Shown here: in pieces, positions 57,367 to 64,000 of the stretch
How positions within the stretch are numbered: position 1 is the first letter of the stretch
How the letters are laid out: every line of letters begins with the position of its first letter
NCBI GenBank assembly: GCA_016790285.1
Contig: JAEUPJ010000016.1
Span: forward strand, 62,001 to 126,000
Length of the DNA stretch: 64,000 nucleotides
Reading direction: 5' to 3'
Origin: Roseateles sp.
Lineage (GTDB): Bacteria; Pseudomonadota; Gammaproteobacteria; Burkholderiales; Burkholderiaceae_C
Notes under the pieces: model-generated
What the model was told of the DNA's origin: nothing
The model's input: only the letters and a program-made list of their open reading frames with translations
Databases searched by the model: none
Made by a program: the position numbers and the translations under genes

Positions 57367-57389
57367 TCCCTCACCTCACGGAGCCTCCC

Positions 57390-57608
57390 ATGAAAGTCAT
57401 GATCCGCAAGAGCGCTGCCGGCGTGCTTAGCGCCTACGTGCCGAAGAAGGATCTCGAAGAGCCCATCGTCGCGCAGGAAAAGCCAGGCCTGTGGGGCGGC
57501 ACCGTGACGCTGGCCAACGGCTGGGAGCTGGCCCTGCCCGACATGGCGGCAGGCACCGGCCTTCCCATCACCGTCGAGGCGCGGCGTCTGTCGGGCGGGA
57601 GCGAATGA
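57390..57608 (+). CDS. nifT: NifT/FixU family protein
   Basis: 72 aa. MKVMIRKSAAGVLSAYVPKK, DLEEPIVAQEKPGLWGG and VTLANGWELALPD are the NifT pattern. Function unclear in the family. Confidence 0.93.
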   Translation: MKVMIRKSAAGVLSAYVPKKDLEEPIVAQEKPGLWGGTVTLANGWELALPDMAAGTGLPITVEARRLSGGSE

Positions 57609-57880
57609 TGGGCCGCCCCGACAGCCCCCGCGTCAACGCGGCGCAGCTCGCCGAAGCCCTTCGGCTGGCCGAGACCGCCAGCACCGCCCGCGACGCCGCC
57701 GCGCTGCTGCGCAAGCACTTCACGTCGCTGCGCATCATCGTCGTCGATGCCTTCGACATGCGCAGCGAAGTGCCCGCCGCGCAGGGCGCGCTGCGGCGCC
57801 TGTACCTCGGCGCCAGCGACGGCCACTGCTGGCGCGTCACGACCGACCTGAGCCAGGTGGCCGGGCTCATCCTGGCCTGA
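57605..57880 (+). CDS. small nif-cluster protein of unknown function
   Basis: 91 aa. Start ATGA overlaps nifT. AEALRLAETASTARDAAALL, RIIVVDAFDMRSEVPAAQGA and LYLGASDGHCWRVTTDLSQV suggest a compact alpha/beta fold. Often a gene of this size follows nifT in related clusters; no function known. Confidence 0.7.
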   Translation: MMGRPDSPRVNAAQLAEALRLAETASTARDAAALLRKHFTSLRIIVVDAFDMRSEVPAAQGALRRLYLGASDGHCWRVTTDLSQVAGLILA

Positions 57881-57883
57881 ATC

Positions 57884-59092
57884 ATGGACGCCACGCTCAC
57901 ACCGCCCGGCCTGGCCGCCGAGGTCGACACCGACGACCTGGACCTGCCCGACGACTGGCTGCGCCTGTCCGACCCCGACCTCAGCGGCGTCGAGCTCCAC
58001 CTCGTGCAGGCCGCGCTGGCAGAGCCCCAGCTCTCCTGCGGACGCATGGTGCAGCACTTCGAGAGCGCCTTCGCTCAGCACCATGGCCGCCGCCACGGCG
58101 TGGCCGTGGCCAGCGGCACCCTCGGCACCTGGCTGCTGCTGCGGGCCCTGGGCATCGGTCCGGGCGACGAGGTGGTGGCCTCGCCCTATGGCTGGCACCA
58201 GGTCGGCCATGCGGTCACGCTGACCGGCGCGCGGCTGGTGTTCGCCGACATCAACTACTGGTCCGGCTGCCTGGACCCCGCGCGCGCCGCTGCCCAGATC
58301 GGCCCGGCCACCAAGGCCCTGCTGGTGGGCAACGTCAACGGCCATCCCGCCGACTGGGGCGCCTTCGAGGCGCTGGCTGCCGAGCGGGGCCTGGCGCTGC
58401 TGGAGGACTCGACGGAGGCCATCGGCTCGCGCTGGCGCGGCCGGCTCGTGGGCAGCTTCGGCCGCGCCAGCGTGTTCGACTTCTCCCAGCCCTCAGCCCT
58501 GTGCTGCGGCGAAGGCGGCATCGTGCTGACCGACGACGACGCCCTCGCCGCCGAGCTGCGCTACCTGCGCGCGCGCTCGCTGAAGGACAGGCGCTCCGTA
58601 TCGGTGGGCTCGCGCGTGCCCCTGCAGGCCGCCATGAGCGAACTCACCGCGGCGGTCGCCGCCGGCCAGCTCGCCCGGCTGCCCGAGATCCTGGCGCGGC
58701 GCCGCGAGGTCGCGGGCTACTACCTGACGCAGATGCAGACCTTCGAAGGCATCAAGCCGCCCTATGTCGGCGCCGACGTCGACGAGGTGCACTGGATGGT
58801 CTACACCGTGCACCTGGGCAAGCGCTTCACGGCCAGCGCCTGCGACGAGATCGTCGAAGACATGGCCGACGAGTCCATCGAGGCCGTCATGTACTGCCAG
58901 CCCCTGCACCAGCAGTTCCACTACGTGCAGCAGGGCTGGGGGCGCGGCCAGTTCCCGCTGGTGGAACGCATCGCCGACCGCGCCGTCGCCCTGCCCTTCC
59001 ACGGCCACCTGCAGCCCGATCACGTCAAGTTCATCGTCAAGACGATGAAGGACAGCTCCGTGAACGTCGGTGCCGGCGCCGCCATCTACTGA
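57884..59092 (+). CDS. DegT/DnrJ/EryC1-fold protein lacking the PLP lysine
   Basis: 402 aa. The fold is clear: GVAVASGTLGTWLLLRALGI, GDEVVASPYGWHQVGHAVTL, LALLEDSTEAIGSRWRGRLV and CCGEGGIVLTDD. At the site where active members have Lys (before xxTGEGG), this protein reads DFSQPSALCCGEGG, so Ser204 stands in its place. Normal transamination is therefore not expected. It lies 3 bp after the small gene in the nifB operon. It could act as a PLP-binding scaffold or catalyse a lysine-independent reaction. Confidence 0.85.
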   Translation: MDATLTPPGLAAEVDTDDLDLPDDWLRLSDPDLSGVELHLVQAALAEPQLSCGRMVQHFESAFAQHHGRRHGVAVASGTLGTWLLLRALGIGPGDEVVASPYGWHQVGHAVTLTGARLVFADINYWSGCLDPARAAAQIGPATKALLVGNVNGHPADWGAFEALAAERGLALLEDSTEAIGSRWRGRLVGSFGRASVFDFSQPSALCCGEGGIVLTDDDALAAELRYLRARSLKDRRSVSVGSRVPLQAAMSELTAAVAAGQLARLPEILARRREVAGYYLTQMQTFEGIKPPYVGADVDEVHWMVYTVHLGKRFTASACDEIVEDMADESIEAVMYCQPLHQQFHYVQQGWGRGQFPLVERIADRAVALPFHGHLQPDHVKFIVKTMKDSSVNVGAGAAIY

Positions 59093-59105
59093 TCGATGCA
59101 GCACC

Positions 59106-59942
59106 ATGAGCTTCACCACCCTGCCCCACCTCCCCGACGACATCGCCCGGGGCCTGCGCGACGGCCGCCTGGCACCCTACCTCGGCCCTGGCCTGCTCAC
59201 GCTGTGCGAAGCCGTGGCACTGCCCGCCGACCCGCCGGCCCTGGCCGCCTTCCTGAGCGGCAAGAGCTCGGTGCCGGGCAAGATCCGCCATCGCGTCACG
59301 GCCGTGGCGCAGTTCATCGAGAACTTCAAGCACCGCAAGACGCTTGTCGCGTTGATGGACGAGGCCTTCGCCACCGCGCCGGCCCCATCGGCGTTGCACC
59401 GGTGGCTGGCCGGCCTGCCTGCGCCGCTGATCGTCGACACCTGGTACGACGACACGCTGCGCCAGGCCCTGGGCGTGCGCGGCGACTGGGCCGAGGTGCA
59501 GGGCCTGTCGCAGAGCGAACACTTCGGTGCCTGGACAGGCTGGTACGGTGCCGATGGCGCCCTCGCTCCCGACCCCGTCGAGGCGCCCACCGTGCTCTAC
59601 AAGCCCTGGGGCGCCCGTCGCCCGGGCAGCAACTACCTGGTGTCGGACACCGACTTCGTCGAGGTGCTGACCGAGATCGACATCCAGACGCCCATCCCCG
59701 AGCTCGTGCAGCGCCGCCGCGCCAGCCTGGGCTTCGTCTTCCTCGGCTGCCGCTTCAACGACCAGCTGCCGCGCGCCTTCGCGCGCCAGATCCTCAAGCG
59801 CTCCGGCGGCCCGCACTACGCGGTGCTGCCGGACGAACCCACGCGCATGGAGGCCCGCTTCCTGGAGGAGCAGGGCATCACGCGCATCGCCCTGCCGCTG
59901 GCCGACGTGGCGGCGTGCCTGACCGTCACGACACCGGCCTGA
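59106..59942 (+). CDS. SIR2-like protein of the nif cluster
   Basis: 278 aa. N-terminal RLAPYLGPGLLTLCE and later IVDTWYDDTLRQAL, GFVFLGCRFNDQLPRAFARQ and YAVLPDEPTRMEARFLEEQG follow the SIR2_2-type NAD-binding fold. The zinc Cys quartet of true sirtuins is missing. NAD hydrolase or ADP-ribosyl-linked control is possible but unproven. Next to a ferredoxin in the same operon. Confidence 0.75.
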   Translation: MSFTTLPHLPDDIARGLRDGRLAPYLGPGLLTLCEAVALPADPPALAAFLSGKSSVPGKIRHRVTAVAQFIENFKHRKTLVALMDEAFATAPAPSALHRWLAGLPAPLIVDTWYDDTLRQALGVRGDWAEVQGLSQSEHFGAWTGWYGADGALAPDPVEAPTVLYKPWGARRPGSNYLVSDTDFVEVLTEIDIQTPIPELVQRRRASLGFVFLGCRFNDQLPRAFARQILKRSGGPHYAVLPDEPTRMEARFLEEQGITRIALPLADVAACLTVTTPA

Positions 59943-59966
59943 ACTTCACCGCCCCTGGAGACCCTC

Positions 59967-60272
59967 ATGCCCACTCTCACCCTCAAACCGTCCGGCAAGA
60001 CCCTGGAGCTGCCGGCCGGCACCCAACTGCTCAAGGCCATCCTCGATGCCGGCGAGCAGCTCATCAGCAAATGCGGTGGCCAGGCCAGCTGCGGCGCCTG
60101 CCACATTTTCGTGACCGAGGGCCGCAAGGGCGTGTCTCGCCTGACGCCGGCCGAGAACGCCAAGCTCGACACGCTGGTGGGCGTCAGCAGCAAGTCGCGC
60201 CTGGCCTGCCAGGCCAACTTCCTCGGCACCGAGGACGTCACGATCGAGCTGCTGGGCGCGCTCAGCGGCTGA
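59967..60272 (+). CDS. [2Fe-2S] ferredoxin of the nif cluster
   Basis: 101 aa. Ligands in KCGGQASCGACHIFVTEG (CxxxxxxCxxC) and SRLACQANF. It resembles plant/adrenodoxin-type or Shethna-like ferredoxins that donate electrons to or protect nitrogenase; which of these is not clear from sequence. Confidence 0.9.
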   Translation: MPTLTLKPSGKTLELPAGTQLLKAILDAGEQLISKCGGQASCGACHIFVTEGRKGVSRLTPAENAKLDTLVGVSSKSRLACQANFLGTEDVTIELLGALSG

Positions 60273-60275
60273 GCG

Positions 60276-61415
60276 ATGCTTGACGTCGCCATCGTCGGGG
60301 GCGGCGTCTGCGGCCTCGCGCTGGCGAGCAGCCTGCAGGCGCGCCGCGTGGACTGGGCGCTGTTCGAGGGCCGCGGCCGCCTCGGTGGCCGTGTGCTCAC
60401 CGTCACCGGGGAGAACGGCGCGCCGCTGGACCTGGGCGCCACGTGGTTCTGGCCGGCCACGCAGCCCGTCATCACGCAGCTCGTGGCGGACCTCGCCCTG
60501 CCAACGCTGGCACAGCCGGACGATGGCCAGCTGCTCGTGCTCGACGATGCTGCGCGGCCGCCGCAGGCCCGCAGCTTTGATGCCGCGACCGGGCAGGCCG
60601 TCGAGGGCCTGCCCCCACAACCGGGCAGCCTGCATGGCGGCGCGCGCCGGCTGGCGGGCGGCATGCAGGCCCTCGTCGACGCCCTGGCCGCACGCCTGCC
60701 GCCGGGCCGCCTGCACCTCGGCCAGCGCCTGCGCCGTCTGCAGGACCTGGGCGATGCCGTGGCACTGCACTTCGACGACGGCACGACGCTTCAGGCCCGG
60801 CGCGTGGTGCTGGCCCTGCCGCCGCGGCTCGCCCTCGATCAGATCCGCTTGACCCCGCCCCTGCCCGATGCCGTGCAGGCAGCCATGCGCGGCACACCCA
60901 CCTGGATGGCCCACGCCGCCAAGGCGGCCCTGCCGTGCCGCAGCCCGGTGTGGCGCGAGCAGGGCCACACCGGCAATGCCTGGGTCACGCATGCGCAGGC
61001 CGTGCTGGCCGAGGTCTTCGACGCGAGCGGCGCGGCCGGCGCCGCGCTGGCGGGCTTCATCGCCCTGCCGGCCGCGCAGCGCGCGCGCTTCGAACGCAGC
61101 CTGCCGCTGCTGCTGGAAAGCCAGCTCGCCATGCTGTTCGGCCACCACCTCCAACCGCTGGGCGCGCACTGGCAGGACTGGGCAGCCGACGAGCTGTGCT
61201 GCAGCGCGGCCGACCGCGAGGAAGACGGCCGCGGCGGGCACCCCGGCCAGCATGCGGCAGAGGTCGCCCAGCTGCAGGCTCCGCTGTGGGCGGGGCGGCT
61301 GTGGCTCGGCGGCAGCGAGACGGCGCGCCAGGGCACCGGCTACCTCGAAGGCGCGCTCCGAGCGGCCGGGCGGCTGCGCGCCGAGCTCGACCGGGCGATG
61401 CTCGCGCACCCCTGA
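60276..61415 (+). CDS. FAD-dependent amine-oxidase-like oxidoreductase
   Basis: 379 aa. FAD site VAIVGGGVCGLALASSLQAR with the family's GRGRLGGRVLTV and a C-terminal RLWLGGSETARQGTGYLEGA. Flavin monoamine oxidase superfamily; substrate unknown. It is 3 bp after the ferredoxin gene, so the ferredoxin may be its redox partner. Ends before the mod operator. Confidence 0.85.
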   Translation: MLDVAIVGGGVCGLALASSLQARRVDWALFEGRGRLGGRVLTVTGENGAPLDLGATWFWPATQPVITQLVADLALPTLAQPDDGQLLVLDDAARPPQARSFDAATGQAVEGLPPQPGSLHGGARRLAGGMQALVDALAARLPPGRLHLGQRLRRLQDLGDAVALHFDDGTTLQARRVVLALPPRLALDQIRLTPPLPDAVQAAMRGTPTWMAHAAKAALPCRSPVWREQGHTGNAWVTHAQAVLAEVFDASGAAGAALAGFIALPAAQRARFERSLPLLLESQLAMLFGHHLQPLGAHWQDWAADELCCSAADREEDGRGGHPGQHAAEVAQLQAPLWAGRLWLGGSETARQGTGYLEGALRAAGRLRAELDRAMLAHP

Positions 61416-61435
61416 GGGCACCAGGCACGAGATCT

Positions 61436-61485
61436 GCATTCCAGCGACGTGAAGTAGCCCGCTACATCACGTTTGACTGGAATGC
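61436..61485. promoter_or_regulatory. large nested inverted repeat over the modB start (probable ModE operator)
   Basis: Inner arms ACGTGAAGTAG (61447-61457) and CTACATCACGT (61462-61472) pair with one mismatch around CCCG. Outer arms GCATTCCAG (61436-61444) and CTGGAATGC (61477-61485) pair perfectly, and the latter contains the modB ATG. As DNA it suits a dimeric repressor such as ModE, whose gene is at the window end; as RNA it would bury the start codon in a stem. Confidence 0.65.
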
Positions 61486-62168
61486 TCCAAACCCTCCACG
61501 ACATCGACTGGGCGCCGCTGTGGCTCACGCTGCGCGTCGCCACCCTGGCCACGGCGGCGGCCTGCTTCGCCGGCGTGGGGCTGGGCTGGCTCTTCGCCCG
61601 CACCCGGCTGCCGGGCCGCCGGCTCCTGGAGGCGGTATGCATGCTCCCCCTGGTGCTGCCGCCCACCGTGCTGGGCTACGCACTGCTGTTGATGATGGGC
61701 CGGCGCGGGCCGCTGGGCAGCTGGCTGCGCGAGCACTTCGACTACAGCCTCATCTTCCACTGGCACGGTGCGGTGCTGGCCTCGGCGCTCGTCGCCCTGC
61801 CCCTGGTGCTGAAGGCGGCGAGCACGGCCTTCGCCCAGGTGGACCGCACGCTGGAGGCCGCAGCCCGAACGCTGCGCCAGTCACGCTGGAGCACCTTCGT
61901 GCGGGTGACCCTGCCGCTGGCCTGGCCCGGCATCCTGGCCGGCACGCTGCTCGCCTTCGCACGCGCCATGGGCGAGTTCGGCGCCTCGCTGATAGTGGCC
62001 GGCTCCATCCCGGGCCAGACGCAGACCGCCTCCATGGCCATCTACGACGCCGTGCAGGCCGGGCGTGACGACCTCGCGCTGCTGCTGTCCCTCGTCATCT
62101 CGGCCCTGTCCGTGTTCATCCTGCTCGCGTCGCAACGCCTCCTGGGTGGGCGCGCGCCCTCTGCCTGA
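61482..62168 (+). CDS. modB: molybdate ABC transporter permease ModB
   Basis: 228 aa. Five or more membrane helices and the EAA loop (EAARTLRQSRWSTFVRVTLP, then GEFGASLIVAGSIPGQTQTA) typical of ModB. Start ATG 61482 lies in the operator repeat; a TTG 9 nt upstream is an alternative. First gene of modB-modA-modC-modE. Confidence 0.95.
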   Translation: MLQTLHDIDWAPLWLTLRVATLATAAACFAGVGLGWLFARTRLPGRRLLEAVCMLPLVLPPTVLGYALLLMMGRRGPLGSWLREHFDYSLIFHWHGAVLASALVALPLVLKAASTAFAQVDRTLEAAARTLRQSRWSTFVRVTLPLAWPGILAGTLLAFARAMGEFGASLIVAGSIPGQTQTASMAIYDAVQAGRDDLALLLSLVISALSVFILLASQRLLGGRAPSA

Positions 62169-62184
62169 GTTGCAAGGAGCCCCC

Positions 62185-62940
62185 ATGCCCGCTCGCCGCC
62201 GCCTGCTTCTTGCCAGCCTCGCGCTGCTGCCCTATGGGGCGCTGGCGCAAGGCACACAGGGCCTGACCGTCTCTGCCGCCGCCAGCCTCACCGAAGCCTT
62301 CAAGGAGATCGGCGCGCGCTTCGATGCTGGCCGCGGCAGCACCACGCGCCTGAACTTCGCCGCCTCCGGCGTGCTGATCGCCCAGATCGCCCAGGGCGCG
62401 CCGGTGGACGTCTTCGTCAGCGCCGACGCCGAGACCGTGGACCGGGGCATGAAGGACAAGCTGCTCGACCCCGCCACGCGGCGCGACTTCGCGACCAACA
62501 GCCTCGTGCTGATCGCGCCGGCCGACAGCGCGGCTGCGCTCACCGGCATGGCCGACCTGACCGGCCCCGGCGTGCGGCGCATCGCCGTCGGCAAGCCCGC
62601 CAGCGTGCCCGTGGGGCGCTACACCCGCCAGGCACTGGAGGCGGCAGGCCTGTGGGCGCGCGTCGAGGCGCGCATCGTCTACGCCGACAGCGTGCGTCAG
62701 GCGCTGGACTACGTGGCGCGCGGCGAGGCCGAGGCCGGCTTCGTCTACCGCACGGACGCGCAGCTGGCCAACGGCAAGGTGCGCATCGTGGCAAGCGTTG
62801 GCGGCCATGCGCCGGTCTGCTACCCCGCGGCCGTCGTGCAGGACAGCCGCCAGCCCGCGGCCGCGCGCGCGTTCGTGGACTACCTGCTCGGGCCCGAGGC
62901 CCAGGCCATCCTCGCCCGCCATGGTTTCGGCAAGCCATGA
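62185..62940 (+). CDS. modA: molybdate-binding periplasmic protein ModA
   Basis: 251 aa. Signal peptide (MPARRRLLLASLALLPYGALA), then LTVSAAASLTEAFKEIG, FAASGVLIAQIAQGAPVDVF and GEAEAGFVYRTDAQ as in ModA. It binds molybdate for import, needed for FeMo-co. Overlaps modC by 4 bp. Confidence 0.96.
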   Translation: MPARRRLLLASLALLPYGALAQGTQGLTVSAAASLTEAFKEIGARFDAGRGSTTRLNFAASGVLIAQIAQGAPVDVFVSADAETVDRGMKDKLLDPATRRDFATNSLVLIAPADSAAALTGMADLTGPGVRRIAVGKPASVPVGRYTRQALEAAGLWARVEARIVYADSVRQALDYVARGEAEAGFVYRTDAQLANGKVRIVASVGGHAPVCYPAAVVQDSRQPAAARAFVDYLLGPEAQAILARHGFGKP

Positions 62941-63728
62941 TCGACATCCATTTGCACGCGGAAGTCCGCGACCGCCACCGGCAGTTCGCGCTGCAGATGG
63001 CTTTCGCCACCGAGGCGCCGGTCGTGGCGCTGTTCGGCCCCTCGGGCGCCGGCAAGTCACTGACGCTACAGGCCATCGCCGGGCTGCTGCGCCCGCGCTC
63101 GGGCCACGTGCGCGTGGCTGGCCGCACGCTGTTCGACAGCCGCGCAGGCATCGACCTGCCTCCCGAAGCGCGCCGCGTGGGCTGCGTCTTCCAGCACTAC
63201 GCGCTCTTCCCGCACCTCAGCATCCGCCAGAACGTGGCGTTCGGCCTCTCCAGCTGGCGCCAGCGTCCGGGTCGCGACGCGCAGGCGCGGATCGACGCGC
63301 TGCTCGATTCCTTCGGCCTGCAGGCGCTTGGCAGCAGCCGGCCCGACACGCTGTCCGGCGGGCAGAAGCAGCGCGTGGCCCTGGCGCGCGCGCTGGCCTG
63401 CGAGCCCCAGCTGCTGCTGCTCGACGAGCCTTTCGCCGCGCTGAACCCGCACTTGCGCGCGCAGCTGCGCGCCGAACTGCGCGACTGCGTGCGCCGCTGG
63501 CAGGTGCCCGCCTTGCTCATCACGCATGACGTGGACGACGTGCTGGCCCTGGCCAACCAGGCCTGCTGCGTCGATGGCGGCCGCGTCACCCGCGTGATCG
63601 ACCTGGACCGGGGCACCGAGCGCGAGCAGTTGCTGCCGGCACTCGGCCTCGCTCGCGCACCAGCGTCGCCCGCGCAGGCTCAGATCCGAGATTGGCTGCT
63701 CTCGGCCGCGCAGGTGCCCCTTGTTTGA
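62937..63728 (+). CDS. modC: molybdate ABC transporter ATPase ModC (short form)
   Basis: 263 aa. Walker A GPSGAGKSLTL, signature LSGGQKQRVALARAL, Walker B LLLLDEPFAALN and ITHDVDDVL. The usual C-terminal molybdate-binding TOBE domain (about 70-90 residues) is absent; the protein ends shortly after the NBD. So Mo feedback on the ATPase may be lost or provided by ModE. Confidence 0.93.
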   Translation: MIDIHLHAEVRDRHRQFALQMAFATEAPVVALFGPSGAGKSLTLQAIAGLLRPRSGHVRVAGRTLFDSRAGIDLPPEARRVGCVFQHYALFPHLSIRQNVAFGLSSWRQRPGRDAQARIDALLDSFGLQALGSSRPDTLSGGQKQRVALARALACEPQLLLLDEPFAALNPHLRAQLRAELRDCVRRWQVPALLITHDVDDVLALANQACCVDGGRVTRVIDLDRGTEREQLLPALGLARAPASPAQAQIRDWLLSAAQVPLV

Positions 63729-64000
63729 TCCGACCGCCAGGGTCGGACGCGACACCAGCCTGCTGTCCGGCGAGCTGCGCCTGGCCGGGCGGCTGGACAC
63801 GCGCTTCTTCAAGCTGCTGCTGGCCGTGCAGGCCTCGGGCTCGCTGCAGAAGGCCGCGCGTGCGGCGGGCTACAGCTACAAGGGGGCGTGGCTGGTGCTG
63901 GAGAACGCCGGCAACCTGGCCCGCACGCCGCTCGTCGCGTCGCAGACAGGCGGCCGGCGGGGCGGCGGCTCGCAGCTCACGCCGGCTGCCCTCGAGCTGC
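63721..64000 (+). CDS. modE: molybdate-responsive regulator ModE, N-terminal part (cut by window edge)
   Basis: About 93 residues are visible; the gene continues past the right edge. It begins at TTG 63721, overlapping modC by 8 bp. LDTRFFKLLLAVQASGSLQK, AARAAGYSYKGAWLVLENAG and QTGGRRGGGSQLTPAALEL are the winged-helix pattern of ModE. It represses mod genes when molybdate is plentiful, probably through the repeat at 61436-61485. Confidence 0.85.
   Translation, partial: MFDPTARVGRDTSLLSGELRLAGRLDTRFFKLLLAVQASGSLQKAARAAGYSYKGAWLVLENAGNLARTPLVASQTGGRRGGGSQLTPAALEL

Overview
The window is GC-rich (visibly well above 60 %), has very dense gene packing with many ATGA overlaps, and carries ordinary betaproteobacterial housekeeping blocks (miaB-hemA-prfA-prmC-grxD-ubiX; ispB facing rplU-rpmA-obgE-proB; proS-lytic transglycosylase). 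Gene content points to a nitrogen-fixing member of Burkholderiales, most likely the Rubrivivax/Leptothrix/Roseateles (Sphaerotilaceae-like) group. That placement is inferred from gene content, not from a phylogeny.

Region 1 (1-10 kb) is a pectin/rhamnogalacturonan utilisation locus: the start of a GH115 glucuronidase, a GH43-like lipoprotein, a PL11 rhamnogalacturonan lyase, a large TonB-dependent receptor, a periplasmic oligogalacturonate lyase (PL22) and a tandem two-domain rhamnogalacturonan acetylesterase. Two palindromes upstream of the receptor look like operators. Region 2 (10-26.4 kb) is housekeeping: tRNA-Met, miaB, hemA, prfA, prmC, an outer-membrane-like protein, grxD, ubiX, a PEP-CTERM protein, an M3 oligopeptidase, a lytic transglycosylase, proS, rppH, proB, obgE, rpmA and rplU.

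Region 3 (26.6-36.5 kb) is the most unusual part. A six-gene minus-strand operon sits between rplU and ispB, genes that are normally direct divergent neighbours. It encodes a 641-aa protein of unknown function, a 58-aa peptide containing 30 consecutive glycines, a TolC-like lipoprotein, an HlyD-like adaptor, a C39 peptidase/ABC exporter and a second ABC protein. In front of it are a consensus sigma-54 promoter and, about 130-150 bp further up, two tandem GGGGCA-N2-TGCCCC palindromes spaced exactly 21 bp. I read this as an undescribed, sigma-54-controlled system that exports a polyglycine peptide.

Region 4 (36.5-38 kb) holds ispB, tRNA-Pro(CGG) and a 440-bp stretch without a credible gene. Region 5 (38-64 kb) is an accessory nitrogen-fixation cluster: a nif-dedicated ISC set (iscS-iscU-two A-type carriers-hscA-fdx), nifV-nifW-fixABCX-Rrf2 regulator, nifA, a divergent pseudo-receiver protein and the nifB operon (nifB-fdxN-iscA-two unknown or LRV Fe-S genes-nifZ-nifZ-like-DUF3024-nifS-nifT-small protein-DegT-like-SIR2-like-fdx-FAD oxidoreductase). 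It ends in modB-modA-modC-modE for molybdate uptake. Sigma-54 promoters and TGT-N10-ACA NifA sites are readable at nifV and in the nifB/pseudo-receiver intergenic region. Together these genes supply FeMo-cofactor parts (NifB core, NifV homocitrate, Mo), Fe-S clusters and electrons (FixABCX). nifHDKEN are not in the window. No transposase, IS element or CRISPR array was seen.
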